Of a DNA stretch of 64,000 nt, positions 47,151-57,663 are shown piece after piece. Position 1 is the first letter of the stretch. Each line of letters begins with the position of its first letter. Below the pieces are notes generated by a model that made no database searches, was not told where the DNA came from, and saw only the letters and a program-made list of their open reading frames with translations. Position numbers and translations under genes: made by a program. Source of the stretch: Lactifluus volemus (taxonomy: Eukaryota > Basidiomycota > Agaricomycetes > Russulales > Russulaceae); NCBI GenBank assembly GCA_022376515.1, contig WTXI01000054.1:124001-188000 (forward strand), written 5' to 3'.

Positions 47151-47179
47151 GAGTACTAAATGTTGTAGTATAGTTGACT

Positions 47180-48143
47180 GAATATACTATCTTATGCTTA
47201 TCATTGATTGAATTTTACCTGATACTTCTGTGTGCTTGAAACTGCTTAATGTTGTGCTTAGATTGCTTACATGTGCTTAATTTGATGCTTAGTGTTGCTT
47301 TAAGAGGTAATTGAACTTCTTGGAATTTTGCTTAATATTGTGCTTAATTAAGCAGAATGGTGCTTAATTAAGCACCAGGATGGCGTTAACCTGCTTAATC
47401 GTTTTGTGCTTAATAAGCATGTTAAGCACACATTAAGCAACATGGACAATTGCTGATGCAGGGTTCTGCGCGTGGTCACCTTGAGTGACCCTGAACCCAG
47501 ATCTTGAGAGAGATCAGTACTCTTGAACCTTAGTTGGGACCCAGCCCCAGTAGAGCCGTAACAGGTGCTAAGTAAATGTGAGAATAGGACAAAGATGCTA
47601 AGACTTTGTAGTAATGTAAAAGAGATGAGAGAGAGAACTAGAGGAGATGTTATGGCTCTACTAGGGTCAGGTCCCAACTAGGGTTTGATGGTTCTGATCT
47701 CTCCTAAGATCTAGGCTCAGGGTCACTTAAGGTGACGATACACAGAGCCCTGTGGTGTTGTAGCATAACCACCAAGCTTCAGTAGCCTTATTAGGGCATT
47801 TAGGAGGGTAAGAGAAAAAGAAAGAGGAGAAGGGGAGAGTTCTTGTCACTCAGGAGAGTTTGAAACAGTAGATTGAAGTTATCATTTAGGCACTAGGTAA
47901 GTATGGGCATTAGGCAAGTACACAGATGAGGCCTCTTCTCCTAATGTCCGTCCCACTTTCTCTCCCAGTGTTTAGTCCTTCATGAGCCCTTAACCCACCC
48001 CAAACTGAGTGGCTATGCCATTGAGGCTCCTTGCATGTGGCTGTCCCTATCTCCAGACCCACTATGGGTCCTTCACCCCCAGTCTCCCAGTCAGTGGGTT
48101 ATGGAAGCAGTAAGGGTCCAACATGTCCTGCATTCTGTAACAC
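47180..48143. repeat. Repeat B, second copy of the TTAAGC-rich repeat
   Basis: Homologous to 40,880-41,477, with the same GCTTAA/TTAAGC cluster (47,210-47,440) and the same closing sequence GGGTCCAACATGTCCTGCAT ending in GTAACA. Interrupted at 47,459 by a 294-bp inverted-repeat element that copy A lacks. Confidence 0.6.
47459..47752. mobile_element. MITE-like element with about 105-bp imperfect terminal inverted repeats
   Basis: It begins CAGGGTTCTGCGCGTGGTCA and ends with the diverged reverse complement of CAGGGCTCTGTGTATCGTCA. The arms extend inward for about 105 bp (both contain the complement of TAGTTGGGACC and CAGTAGAGCC-type sequence). The sequence at 41,063 (GCTGATGTGTGGTATTG) represents an empty site. 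Its 90-bp middle resembles 43,370-43,440. The target-duplication length is unclear. Confidence 0.6.
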
Positions 48144-49287
48144 TTTTCTATCACCAAAAATATTAATCTATGACTTTTCTAGATATATGATGATCTTATC
48201 TATCTTGTCTGATTTGATCTGATCAATCACTTCTCTTGATAGGTACATTTTATGACCTTAATAATCAAGATTAATATAATCTGATTATAGTTCCCTAGCT
48301 AGATATCTAAAAAGATCAAGCAAGGTAAATGTATGAGCATTAGATCTGAAGTCATTTTAAGACTCTGAAGGCTTTACAGGGCACGTGAAGTGAAAATGAG
48401 CAAAAATGAGTGATGGAAAAATAAAACAGGATCATGTGAGAATGGGGGAACAAGTGGGCTATCAGATTTGTGCCCTTATGACTTTGGTAGAAATATTTAG
48501 AGCTACTATACATCAAAAACATGTGCTACTGCTGTTACTACCCCAAAGACGGCCGCTTGATTGGCTCTGAGTGATCAGTTCATTACCTATCAATGAAACT
48601 GAGTCAACTAATATACAAAGAGGGTCTTGATGCAAAAAACGAAGGTGTACTGTGATTAACGGCCATGGACGATCGCCCCCAACAGGGAGCGGTTGCTACC
48701 CACTTCTGGTGGCCCTTGGGGCACTGTTGACATCTGATGTCCCCTCCTTGGGCCTGTGCACACTCTGCGTGTCATCCTTTTCGCCCTCAGCATCTACCCA
48801 CCTTTCCCACTCCACTATAATATTCCAGCAAGATCTCAGGCTAGATAAGATTATGATAATGTAATATCTTGGAAGGAAATACTTATCTATAAGTATATAC
48901 AAGGTGGTTAAGGCCATAATAATGTCATAATAGGGGTCAATTAAGATCAGACTTGCCTATTAGGGTAATCAACTGATCTTGTTAATGTCTCGTAAGATCT
49001 AGTATAACCTTACAAGGTAATTACAGGTCATTTAGGTACCTAGCTAGATACCTTAGGTATCTAGATATACTGTATCATGCCAGATTTATTAATATCATAA
49101 CTGCTTCAGCATGCCAAACTTGAACTTTATATTATCTCTAGATATACAAGGTCAAGCAAGATAAGCTTGAGCACTGTAATCTTGCAAGGTGAGCAAGGTC
49201 ATTTAGGTATCTAGATATATTAGGCCAGATTTGTTAATATCATGATTGTTCTAGCATGCCAAACTCAAACTTTATATTATCTGTCAT
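48144..49287. other. AT-rich, gene-free sequence
   Basis: A+T-rich stretch with recurring CTAGATAT/AGATATCTAG motifs (48,290; 49,050; 49,205) and no convincing coding sequence. Likely an old decayed repeat. Confidence 0.4.
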
Positions 49288-49605
49288 TGTTATGGATTTG
49301 TCTAGACCTATGTCTCCCTACTGCCTCATGTTTTTCATCTCTATCATCATTCTTGCTTATGGACAGAGCCTTACCTTGTATAATACAGAATAGCATGTTC
49401 ATGACTCACAGTGACTCTTATGACATTACAGTTGATTATCTCATAACACATAGCATTGGTCCCCACCCTTGGCCAATGCATTATGAGATCTATTCATTAC
49501 CAGAATTGTCATGTGTGTGACTTTTTGTGATGTTGCTCCAAAGCGTGACATCGTCACTTTACAACTTGGAACAAGTGGACAATGCAAGTTATATTCTACA
49601 AATGT

Positions 49606-49884
49606 TTACACAACTGTAGCCTTCAAAAATGTATCTAAAGTGGTCTGCTTTGAGTTTAGAGCATCTTTGTGATGTAAATGTACACAAAATTGCCACAGAA
49701 CTTTGGCTAACTTGAGTGAATTTGAAGCATTGTTGCCATGATTGATAACCAACAGCTCCAATTTTGCAATAAGGTTGATAGCACACATTCTGATCACCCC
49801 CCACATGAATAAAGACAATATTATTGTGTTTGAGTCAGTAAAGACCACAATGAAAGGATCAGTAAGGTGGATAATGAAAGACAC
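49606..49884 (-). pseudogene. ORF in DNA transposon 2 ending in a PIP-box-like motif
   Basis: 92-aa frame; its end SLKLAKVLWQFCVHLHHKDA then LNSKQTTLDTFLKATVV contains Q-x-x-L-x-x-F-L. Known pogo transposases bind PCNA by such a C-terminal motif. The catalytic DDE domain is not seen, so this is at most the C-terminal remnant of a transposase. Confidence 0.35.
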
Positions 49885-50050
49885 AATAGAGAAATGGGCA
49901 TTGACACATTGTGAATAATACTCTGATACAATACTAGGCCTGTCACAAGCTCTCCATGATAATACATATCAGTAGCAAATTATCAGTCATAGGCTATGCA
50001 TTATGCATTGTTCAGCCAGTTTCACTGCATACCACCCTTGTCCCCAACTC

Positions 50051-51649
50051 CATCAGGAAAATCCGAGTTTTTCTTAATAGCGCTTGAGCATGCTTAATAT
50101 GACTTAACAACACTTCTAAGCACTTTTAAGCAAAATGTCTCCAAGCTGGCCATGCTTAGGCTAAGCTAGGTCTTCTCCTTAATTTGACTTAGCCAGGGCT
50201 TATTGATGCTTATTTTGGGCTTAGTTCACTTAAATGGCAGCTTAGATCTGTGCTTACCAAAAGTTTTCAAGCACACAGATTTAGGGCAATAAAAATCATA
50301 TATTGAGCTAAACTACAACATGACTATGTACAGGAGACAATGGTTCCACCAGCCTTGGTGGAACAGCCCTGGCAGGGGTGGGGGCTGCAGGGCCACAGTG
50401 AGGTGGTGGTGGTGGTGGTGGTGGAGGCGTGGGAGGAGGCCGCGGGAGGCGCGGGAGGAGGCCACAGGAGGCGCGGGAGGGGGCACGGGAGGGGGCGTGG
50501 GGGGTGGGAGGCGCAAGAGAACGCGCGGGAGGAGGCGAGGGGCGTGGAAGGCATGAGAGAACGCGTGGGCGGAGGCGAGACGCATGGGAGGCGAGAGAGA
50601 ACGCGCGGGAGGAGGCGAGAGAGAACGCGCGGGAGGAGGCGAGGCGCGTGGGAGGAGGCGAGGCGCGTGGGAGGAGGCGAGGCGCGCGGGAGGCGCGAGA
50701 GAACGCACAGAACGCACAGGAGGCGCGGGGCACGAGGGAGCGAGGAAGCGCAGGAGGAAGCGCAGGAGAACACGCGGGACGTGGGAGGAGGCACGGGAGG
50801 CGCGGGAGGAGGCACGGGAGGCGCGGGAGGAGGCACGGGAGGAGGCGCGAGACGTAGGAGGAGGCGCAAGACGTAGGAGGAGGCGCAAGACGTAGGAGGA
50901 GGCGCAGGGGGTGGTGGTTCAGGCAGCAGAGGCGGCAGCGCGGGAGGAGGTAGTAAAGGAGGAGGAGGCGATGAAAAAAAAGAAAAAAGGTCAGTTCGCG
51001 TTGAGGCGGGGCAGACAGCGCGATAACGTACCAGGATGTCGGCGCAGGCAGCGCGATAACGTAGACTGCCTCACATTGGCAGTGGATCCAAGAGGAAACA
51101 AAAGCGGTGGGGGAGGCGCAGGCACAGGAGGCGCATGACGACGCGAAGAGGCAGAGCCAGAGCCAGAGCCAGAGAGGGAGCCAGAGAGGGAGCCAGAGAA
51201 GGAGGCAGGGGCAGGGGCAGAGAAGGAGGGGACACGGAGGAGGCAGCGGTGGGACGTGTTGGGGCGAGGCAGACAACGATGGAGCGGGATAGAGGGAGAG
51301 ATGGAAAGGGGCGGCAGACTCAAGAGGCACGAAAATCAACATTGTGCAAACAGTAGTAAATAATACACCCACTGTAACGACTTAGCGAAAATTTCGCGAG
51401 TCGTGACTTAGCATATTTTTTTTTGGACTTTAGTTAAATTACATAAATTAATTTTTTATTTCTGTTTTGCTTGTCTTAAGTGTCTTACACATCTTAATTA
51501 CTTAATGTGCTTATCTTTGGCCTTGATTTGCTTACTTGTTGTACATACTCATTTTCTAAGTAAAAAATAAGCAGCTTGAGCAACTTGACAGGCTTAAAAA
51601 TGAAATAAGCTAGTTAAGCTGACTAAGTTTTTTCTGGATTTTCCTGATG
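50051..51649. mobile_element. Nested element with CATCAGGAAAATCC termini, TTAAGC motifs and a G+A-rich minisatellite
   Basis: The termini CATCAGGAAAATCC (50,051) and GGATTTTCCTGATG (ending 51,649) are inverted repeats. Subterminal regions on both sides are rich in GCTTAA/CTTAAG-type motifs. The middle is dominated by a minisatellite (50,400-50,905) and further GGAGGC repeats. A related start, CATCAGGAAAACCC, occurs at 63,523, followed by the same kind of minisatellite at the window end. No transposase visible. Confidence 0.5.
50400..50905 (+). repeat. GGAGGCGCGG-type minisatellite
   Basis: Tandem, imperfect units of about 10-24 bp such as GGGAGGAGGCGCGG and GAGAGAACGCGCGGGAGGAG. The plus strand is almost free of pyrimidine runs. 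The long open frames here in several reading frames (up to 354 codons) come from the repeat and are not genes. A second array with (GGAGCCAGAGAG)-like units lies at 51,150-51,230. Confidence 0.85.
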
Positions 51650-52277
51650 TCAAAGCCATGCATTATTAGATATATGTGGTATGATATCATATATTATGAG
51701 ATAATCAACTGTATTAGCCTAGAACTTTGATGATGTTGTAGTTAGACCCAGGCTCATGACATCATTACTGATGTCACTTGCCCTTTGCCCTGTACAGTAT
51801 GTAACACTCCTTGTCTTGTGTCCTTGCTCTCCAGCTTGGACTTCTCTCCAATACTAGCCTCTTAAAACTCCTCACAAATCCCCTTGTGATCTCTCTCTCT
51901 CTTGAAGCCCTCTAAGTGCTATAACTTAACTAGATTCAACCTAGACTCGTGTCTCTGTTGGTCTCTCCTGAACACTTGATTCTATCTTAGGAACTAGGAA
52001 CAGCTAGTCCCTAACATAAGTCCAAGCTCACACACTACTGAAAGGTGGCAGACCCCCTGAATGACCACATTGAACATCTGGTAGAGATGCTTACCATCTG
52101 GATCTCCACAGAGAAGGAATACTACACAGTACTTCTCCTACTTGATCTAGCTACAGGTGAAAAGAAGTGAAGGCTCCTGACAGAACTCAATGAACTTACT
52201 CAGACCATTGAGCAAGCAGATGAGATCCTGAGCAACAGTCTAGAAGACTACAGAAGTGAGATGATCCTATTGGAAAC

Positions 52278-52722
52278 TGTTAGGGACTAGCTGTTCCTAG
52301 TTCCTAAGATAGGATCAAGTCGTTCAGGAAGGACCAACGGAGATGTGAGTCTAAGTTGGGTCTAGCTAAGTTATAGCACTTAGAGGGCTTTCAGAGAGGA
52401 GAGAGTCACAAGGGGATTTGTGAGGAGGTTCAAGAGGCTAGTATTGGAGAGAAGTCCAAGCTGGAGAGCAAGGACACAAGTTGAGGAGTCTTATATACTG
52501 TATAGGGTAAAGGGCAAGTGACATCAGTGATGATGTCATGAGCCTGGGTCTAACTACGATGTCATCGAAGTTCTAGGCTAATGATGTCATAAGAGTCACT
52601 ATGAGTCATGAACATGCTGTTCTGTGTCGTACAAGGTGAGGCTCTGTCCGTAAGCGAGAATGTAGACGGAGATGAAAAACATGAGGCAACAGGGAGGCAG
52701 AGGTCCAGACAAATCCGTAACA
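52278..52722 (-). repeat. Gypsy 3' LTR with promoter elements
   Basis: 445 bp. On the coding strand TATATAAG (52,497-52,490) is followed about 35 nt after its start by AGCTTGGACTT (52,462-52,452), the predicted start of R. Against the partial 5' LTR, at least two differences are at CpG sites (AACGG/AATGG; GATGTG/GACGTG). Confidence 0.88.
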
Positions 52723-52758
52723 TTACCTCCCGTCTTAGGTGATTGTCCCACCAATCAC

Positions 52759-53670
52759 TCAGCTTTCCCAGAAGTGGGGGTCCAGGTTGTGGACATCGTC
52801 GTCATAGTCATCACTGTACCAGTTCTGCTTGGCTGCATAGTCAGCTTTCGCATCCTTGGCCCAAGCAGTGGGGCAGCGGTGACTCTTGTAATTTTCATGC
52901 CCCATACAGATGAGGCATTCTCCACCCTTGTGAGGGCAGTTGACGTGCGGGGTCCAGCAGCAGAAGGCGACATGCCCCAACTTGCGACAGAGATTGCAGC
53001 GGGTGTGGAATGGCTGCCACTCCTTTGCCTTCTTCTTCCCCTTCATATCGCGTGCACTGGTATATGGCTTCTTCATGGTGCGGCGGGGGTGTTCTTCTTC
53101 GCTGCTGCCAGCTCCACCGCACATGCGCAACCCTCCTACCTGTTGCCTGGTTTCTTCATTGGGAAGGGGACGAGGAGGCGGCGGTGGGGCACCAGGGACA
53201 ACGATAGGTGGTGGGGAGTTGAAGCGACAAGGTGGCGGTCCTCGTATGTCTGCCCTATCACTGAGGATGAAGGGGAGGAGTCTGGTGGTCGTCCCAGTGG
53301 TCCCAAGGTGCCAGATGCTGTCTTCGTGCTTCTTGCGGAGGACACTGAGATTCTGTCCCAGTCTCCTCCCTTCCAGCTTCAATCGCTCCTTCTCTTCCAC
53401 CGTCCACCTGTAACGCTGCACCTCTGCTGTCAACCTGGGATCCCCTAGTTGTCTGAGTGCGTTGTCGATGGTGCAGCGGAAAACATGGGTAGGGTGGAAT
53501 AAGACGAGGTCGTCACGACCCGTCTTCTTGTCTGGATGGCTGTGAGCATTGAGGGGGGCTTTGAATGGTCCTTCTCCGGTCCTAGTGTACCCAGTGATGT
53601 AAGAGTTGTCCCTCATGGTGAACTTGACGAATTCCATTTCTATGAATCCCTCTGACTCTGCGTCTTTCAT
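52759..53670 (-). CDS. Extra 3' ORF of the Gypsy element with zinc knuckles
   Basis: An intact 303-aa frame between the chromodomain/pol end and the 3' LTR. Its ATG overlaps the pol-frame stop as ATGA (53,670-53,667). The N-terminal part (MKDAESEGFIEMEFVKFTMR, RTGEGPFKAPLNAHSHP) has no recognised domain and is followed by a Pro-rich linker. The C-terminal part has CNLCRKLGHVAFCC (CCHC pattern) and CPHKGGECLICMGHENYKSH, then an acidic tail (DDYDDDVHNLD). Extra ORFs at this place are not standard for chromodomain Gypsy elements. It could be a second nucleic-acid-binding protein; no envelope features (no signal or membrane segment). Confidence 0.75.
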   Translation of the reverse strand: MKDAESEGFIEMEFVKFTMRDNSYITGYTRTGEGPFKAPLNAHSHPDKKTGRDDLVLFHPTHVFRCTIDNALRQLGDPRLTAEVQRYRWTVEEKERLKLEGRRLGQNLSVLRKKHEDSIWHLGTTGTTTRLLPFILSDRADIRGPPPCRFNSPPPIVVPGAPPPPPRPLPNEETRQQVGGLRMCGGAGSSEEEHPRRTMKKPYTSARDMKGKKKAKEWQPFHTRCNLCRKLGHVAFCCWTPHVNCPHKGGECLICMGHENYKSHRCPTAWAKDAKADYAAKQNWYSDDYDDDVHNLDPHFWES

Positions 53671-56600
53671 TGTGAAGGAGTAGTCGTGGGGTTGTTGTCT
53701 TCGTAGTGGTGGAACCCTGCGGGGGTAGGGATGGTTCTCTCCGGTATGGGGGTCATGACTCTGGCACGAGGAGGGGTAGGGAGACGTGGTATTTCTTGGA
53801 TGTTATCATCATCATCTACCGCGGTCTCGGAGGGTGTGGCTGGTATGTAGTGAGGAGAGGAGGGGGCCTCGGATATTGGGGAGGTGTTTCTACCCATTAG
53901 GAGGTTCTGAATGACCTGGGAGTCAACTTGGTTGATAGCTGCGAGGAACTCCCTGTCCTCAGGACTGTAGACTGCTACTGGGCAGCGAAGACTGGCGGAA
54001 GAGGTGGGAGAAGAGTTATTGGGGGAGGAAGGCATTGGAGAAGAGACTTGAATGGATCGGATAGCAACTCGTTCTCTTCTCTTTGGCTTCACTTTTATGT
54101 CTTCTGTGAGTGCCTTCTTTGGATGCTTCCGGACAAACTCTTTGAGGCAGTCTGGGGCATGGATATTCCCTTCTGGTTCCCAGGTGTCATGTGCTTTGCT
54201 GTAGCCCTTCCATCGAACTCTATATTGGCATTTCCTATTGTCTTTGCCTCCACTCCACCACATGTCGAGGATCTGATCCACTTCGTACTCCGTTTCACCT
54301 TCGATCAGGTCAGGTGGAGGTTCTTCAAAGTTCTCCCTGTGCTCCTCTGTCTCCTTATATGGTGAGAGGAGAGAGGCGTGGAAGACGTCATGTATCTTTC
54401 ACGAGGCAGGGAGTCGCAGTTTGAAAACCACTGGTAACACGACTTTGGTCACAAGGAAGGGTCCATGTCGTTTGTGCTTAGTTTGGCAGTGGGGTGTGTC
54501 GTCTTTAGATTAGTCCCTTCTAGCCAGACCTTCTCGCCTTCATGGAAAGGCCTGTAGTTACGTTGTCCCTTCTTCCTCTGGGCATAACGTTGCAGCGTGT
54601 TTTGAGCGGCTCTGATTGATCGTTGGGCCTGCTCTCTTACATGTTCTAGGGTGCATTGCCTATCTTCCAGAAGGGGGACGTTGGTTGTGATCGGTTGGTC
54701 AGGTAAGGAGGGTGTATGTCCCATGAGAAGCTCGAACGGCGTCTTGTTGGTGGTGGCATTAGGCCATGACCTTTGTACGTATTGCGCCATAGGTAGCCAG
54801 GTTGCCCAGTTGTCTTGTTCGTAATTCCCATAGATCCTTAAGTACTGCTCTAGCCACTGATTGGTACGTTCTGATTGTCTGTCTGTCTGTGGGTGGTAAG
54901 CTGTACTGAGGTTCTGAGCTGATCCTAGTATTCAACAGAGCTCTCGTGCGAAGTTGGCAGTGAAGTGGGGGTCTCGGTCCGAGATAATCTTCCTGGGGGC
55001 CCCGTAGTGAGGGAACATGTGCTCGGCATAGAGGGAGGCTACTTCTGGTGCATCTATGGTTTTGTTGCAGGGGAGGAAGATGGCTGTCTTGGTGCAATCG
55101 TGGTCGGTGATCGTAAGGATAGAGTCGTATCCTTTTGACAGGGGCAAGTCAGTTATCAGGTCTAGGGCTATAGTTTCAAAGGGGGCGGCATTCCGTTCTG
55201 TGGTGATGGGGAAGATGGGGATTTTGGGCTTGGTGGTACGACTCTTCGTTGCTTGGCAGACGGCGCATCCTTGCACATAGTTTTTGACGAACTGTTTGAT
55301 GTCGGGCCACCAGTAGTTGCGTGTGACAAGCAGGTAGGTGTAAAAAATTCCAGGGTGTCCTGCCGTCTGGTGGTCATGGTAGTGAGTAACTATCTCCTGT
55401 CTCAGGGTGTTGTCTACCACAACAACCGGCTTGTTATCATGGAACCAGATACTGTATCATCTCATTTGTGCATACGGGGGTGGAGTTCCAACCAGTGGAG
55501 GAGCTCTGTGGGGGTACGGGTTTGTGCCTCAAAGACGCGTTCTTCGAGGGAGGAGAGGCTGATGGCCCAGACAAAGACTGAGTCGGGAAGAACTGTGACG
55601 TCTTGGTTGTCCTCCTTTCCCTGGTCATAATTGGGGCGGCGCGAGAGGTGGTCTGCTTTGTTGTACTTCCCAGGCTTGTAGATCAGCTTGTAGTTATATT
55701 CCGCAAGTTGTGGGATGTATCGGGCAACTCTCCGGTTGATTTTCTGTGGGTTGCGCCAGTGTTGTAGGTTAGCATGGTCCGTGAATACTAAGACTTCATG
55801 CTGCGCACCCAGTAGGAGGTGTCGCCAGTTTTCTAGCCCCTTGACTACTGCCATTAGCTCTCGATCAAAGATGTCATAGCCCCGTTCAGCCTCGTTCAGG
55901 GTTTCTGAGTGATAGGCCACTGGTCTCTGCTTTCCATTGTCATTGCGCTGATAGAGGATGGCTCCTATCGCGTACTGGGAGGCGTCAACCTCTAGTTCGA
56001 ACTGCTTAGCTTCGTCTGGTTGGAAGAGTACGGGGTCGCTGGTGACTATGTCAATTAGTTTGTTCAGAGCATCTGTGCACTCTTGCGTCCATTTGAACGC
56101 TTGCCCCTTTTTGAGGAGGCTTGTGAGAGGTTTGGCAATGTGGGCGAATCCTCTGATAAATGGTCTTTGGTACCCCAAGACTCCTAGAGTGCTCCGTACT
56201 TGGGTCACAGTGGACAGTTGTCGCGGCCACGTTGCCAAGCCACTACGCTTGGTTGGATCTATGCGAATGGTCCCATCCTTCACGTAGATGCCTAGGTATT
56301 CTACCGCATCCTTTTCAAACTCGCACTTGGGGAGTTTGAGGAATAGGCTGTGATCGCGGAATACTTGTAGGACCTTCCATGTTATTAAGCGATGGTGAGC
56401 TGGGTCTTTGTATGTGGCTATCAGGAAGTCGTCCATGTACCCGTGGCATTCTCCAGGGAATTCATCATAGATGGGTTTAAAGACCCTGTCCGCCATTTGC
56501 TGGAAAGTGGCTGGGGAATTGTTCAGTCCAAACAGCATGACATTGAGGTGGTACAGTCCGAAGGGGGTTTTGAAGGCCGCTTTCCAGCAGTCCTCTTCTT

Positions 56601-57663
56601 TGATGCGTATGTTATGGTACCCTGATCAGATGTCGAATTTGGTGAATAGTTCCTTGCCACTGAGTTCTTTCATGATCTGTTCTATCCTTGGCATAGGGTA
56701 GACGTTCCTAACTGTCCATTTGTTGACTTCACGGTAGTCCTGGATGGGACAAAGACTGCCATCTTTCTTTTTGATGAAGAACCAGGGCGTCGACCAAGGG
56801 GAGTTGGATTTTTCGATGTAGTTCTTCTGTTCATGTTCGTCAATCCATTCTTTTGTGGCTTGCTTCTCTGCCGTGGTCAGAGGGTACACCTTGCAATTGA
56901 TGATGTCTGGTGCTTCGGGTTTTAATTTAATCGCGTGGTCTTCTGGCCTGGATGGTGGGAATCGCTTCACTCCCTCTTCTGAGAAGACGTCTGCGAAGTC
57001 TCAGTACTGTGGGGGGATCTCTACTTTTTCTTTATCTTTGTTTGCTTTCTCTGCCCATTGCTGCGCCATATTGACTTTGCTGACTAGGATGATCTCATCT
57101 CCTTCTTCCCAGGCAGGATCTATTCGTGCTCATCGTACAATCATCCGTTCTTGTCTTTTCTTTACTCAGTTGTACCACTTGGCTTCCAGGTGTACCGGGG
57201 GTCCTTTGAGCTGACTGGTTTCCCAGTTGAACCTCGGCTGGAATGCTTTTAGCCAGGGGTACCCTAGGATGATTCAATCTGAGCCTAGGTTTGAGACATA
57301 GAAGTTCTGTACTTCTTCCTTGTCCCCTTGTCTGATCCTGAGTTCGCAATAGTGGGTGAGGGCTCCTGCTGTGTTAGCAGAGCCATTGGCGTTGGTGATG
57401 GTTCGGGGAAGGGGGAGTTTCTGGAGGGCGACATTCAAGAAGGAGGCAGTGGAGGTGTCCATGAGGTTCTCTGTGGCTCCACTGTCCACAAGGGTTTTTA
57501 CTTTGGCCATTCGCTGCATGGATTGGTAGGGCACATTCAAAATCATAGAATTCCGAGTCCTAATACCGATCCGATACAGTTCTATAGCTCTTTCCCAGGC
57601 CGGTGGGTTAGAGCCGTCTAAAAACCCTCGTCTTTTAGCATGCTGTCCATGAGTTCTTCGCAT
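53667..57663 (-). pseudogene. Gypsy Pol (protease-RT-RNase H-integrase-chromodomain), disrupted
   Basis: Protease VKTLVDSGATENLMDTS (57,490). RT motifs SPWSTPWFFIKKKDGSLCPI, PMPRIEQIMKELSGKELFTK, MLFGLNNSPATFQQM and the catalytic GYMDDFLIAT (about 56,437). RNase H FELEVDASQYAIGAILYQ and YDIFDRELMAVVKGLENWR. Integrase zinc region HYHDHQTAGHPG ... GCAVCQATK, catalytic region IALDLITDLP ... ISDRDPHFTANFAREL, GPY-like zone and a chromodomain YRVRWKGYSKAHDTWEPEGN. Frame changes near 55,440 and 54,400. TGA stops fall at Arg positions near 57,277 (GSD-IILGYPWLK), 56,626 (KFDI-SGYHNI) and 54,930 (ELC-ILGSAQNLS). Confidence 0.88.

Larger units (their letters stand above)
49429..51711. mobile_element. 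TIR/TA DNA transposon 2 (pogo-like), inserted in a Gypsy LTR
   Basis: Perfect 18-bp TIR CAGTTGATTATCTCATAA (49,429-49,446; complement 51,694-51,711), flanked by TA on both sides (49,427-28; 51,712-13). The LTR reading frame of similarity resumes exactly at the TA. It carries a short ORF with a PIP-box-like end (49,606-49,884) and a further nested element (50,051-51,649). Confidence 0.82.
49288..52016 (+). repeat. 5' LTR of an old plus-strand Gypsy copy, interrupted by a DNA transposon
   Basis: 49,288-49,428 plus 51,714-52,016 form a 444-bp LTR (TGTTATGG ... CTAACA) that is the reverse complement of the LTR at 52,278-52,722. The break is filled by the TIR element 49,429-51,711. Immediately after the LTR is AAGTCCAAGCT (52,018-52,028), then about 250 bp of a decayed gag leader up to 52,277. 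Confidence 0.85.

Noticed and set aside
47459..47752. TRIM-type miniature LTR retrotransposon
   Set aside because: GTAACA and TGTTAT flank the 90-bp centre, but the outer sequences are inverted, not direct, repeats; a MITE fits better.
50400..50905. CRISPR-like repeat array
   Set aside because: Units are directly adjacent and imperfect, without spacers; this is a minisatellite in eukaryotic DNA.
50308..51372. Long open frames of up to 354 codons on both strands
   Set aside because: They arise from the GGAGGC minisatellite, which lacks stop codons in most frames; the proteins are Pro/Arg/Ser or Gly/Arg/Glu repeats with no domain.
52759..53670. Envelope gene of the Gypsy element
   Set aside because: No signal peptide, membrane segment or furin-like site; the Cys/His clusters indicate a nucleic-acid-binding protein instead.
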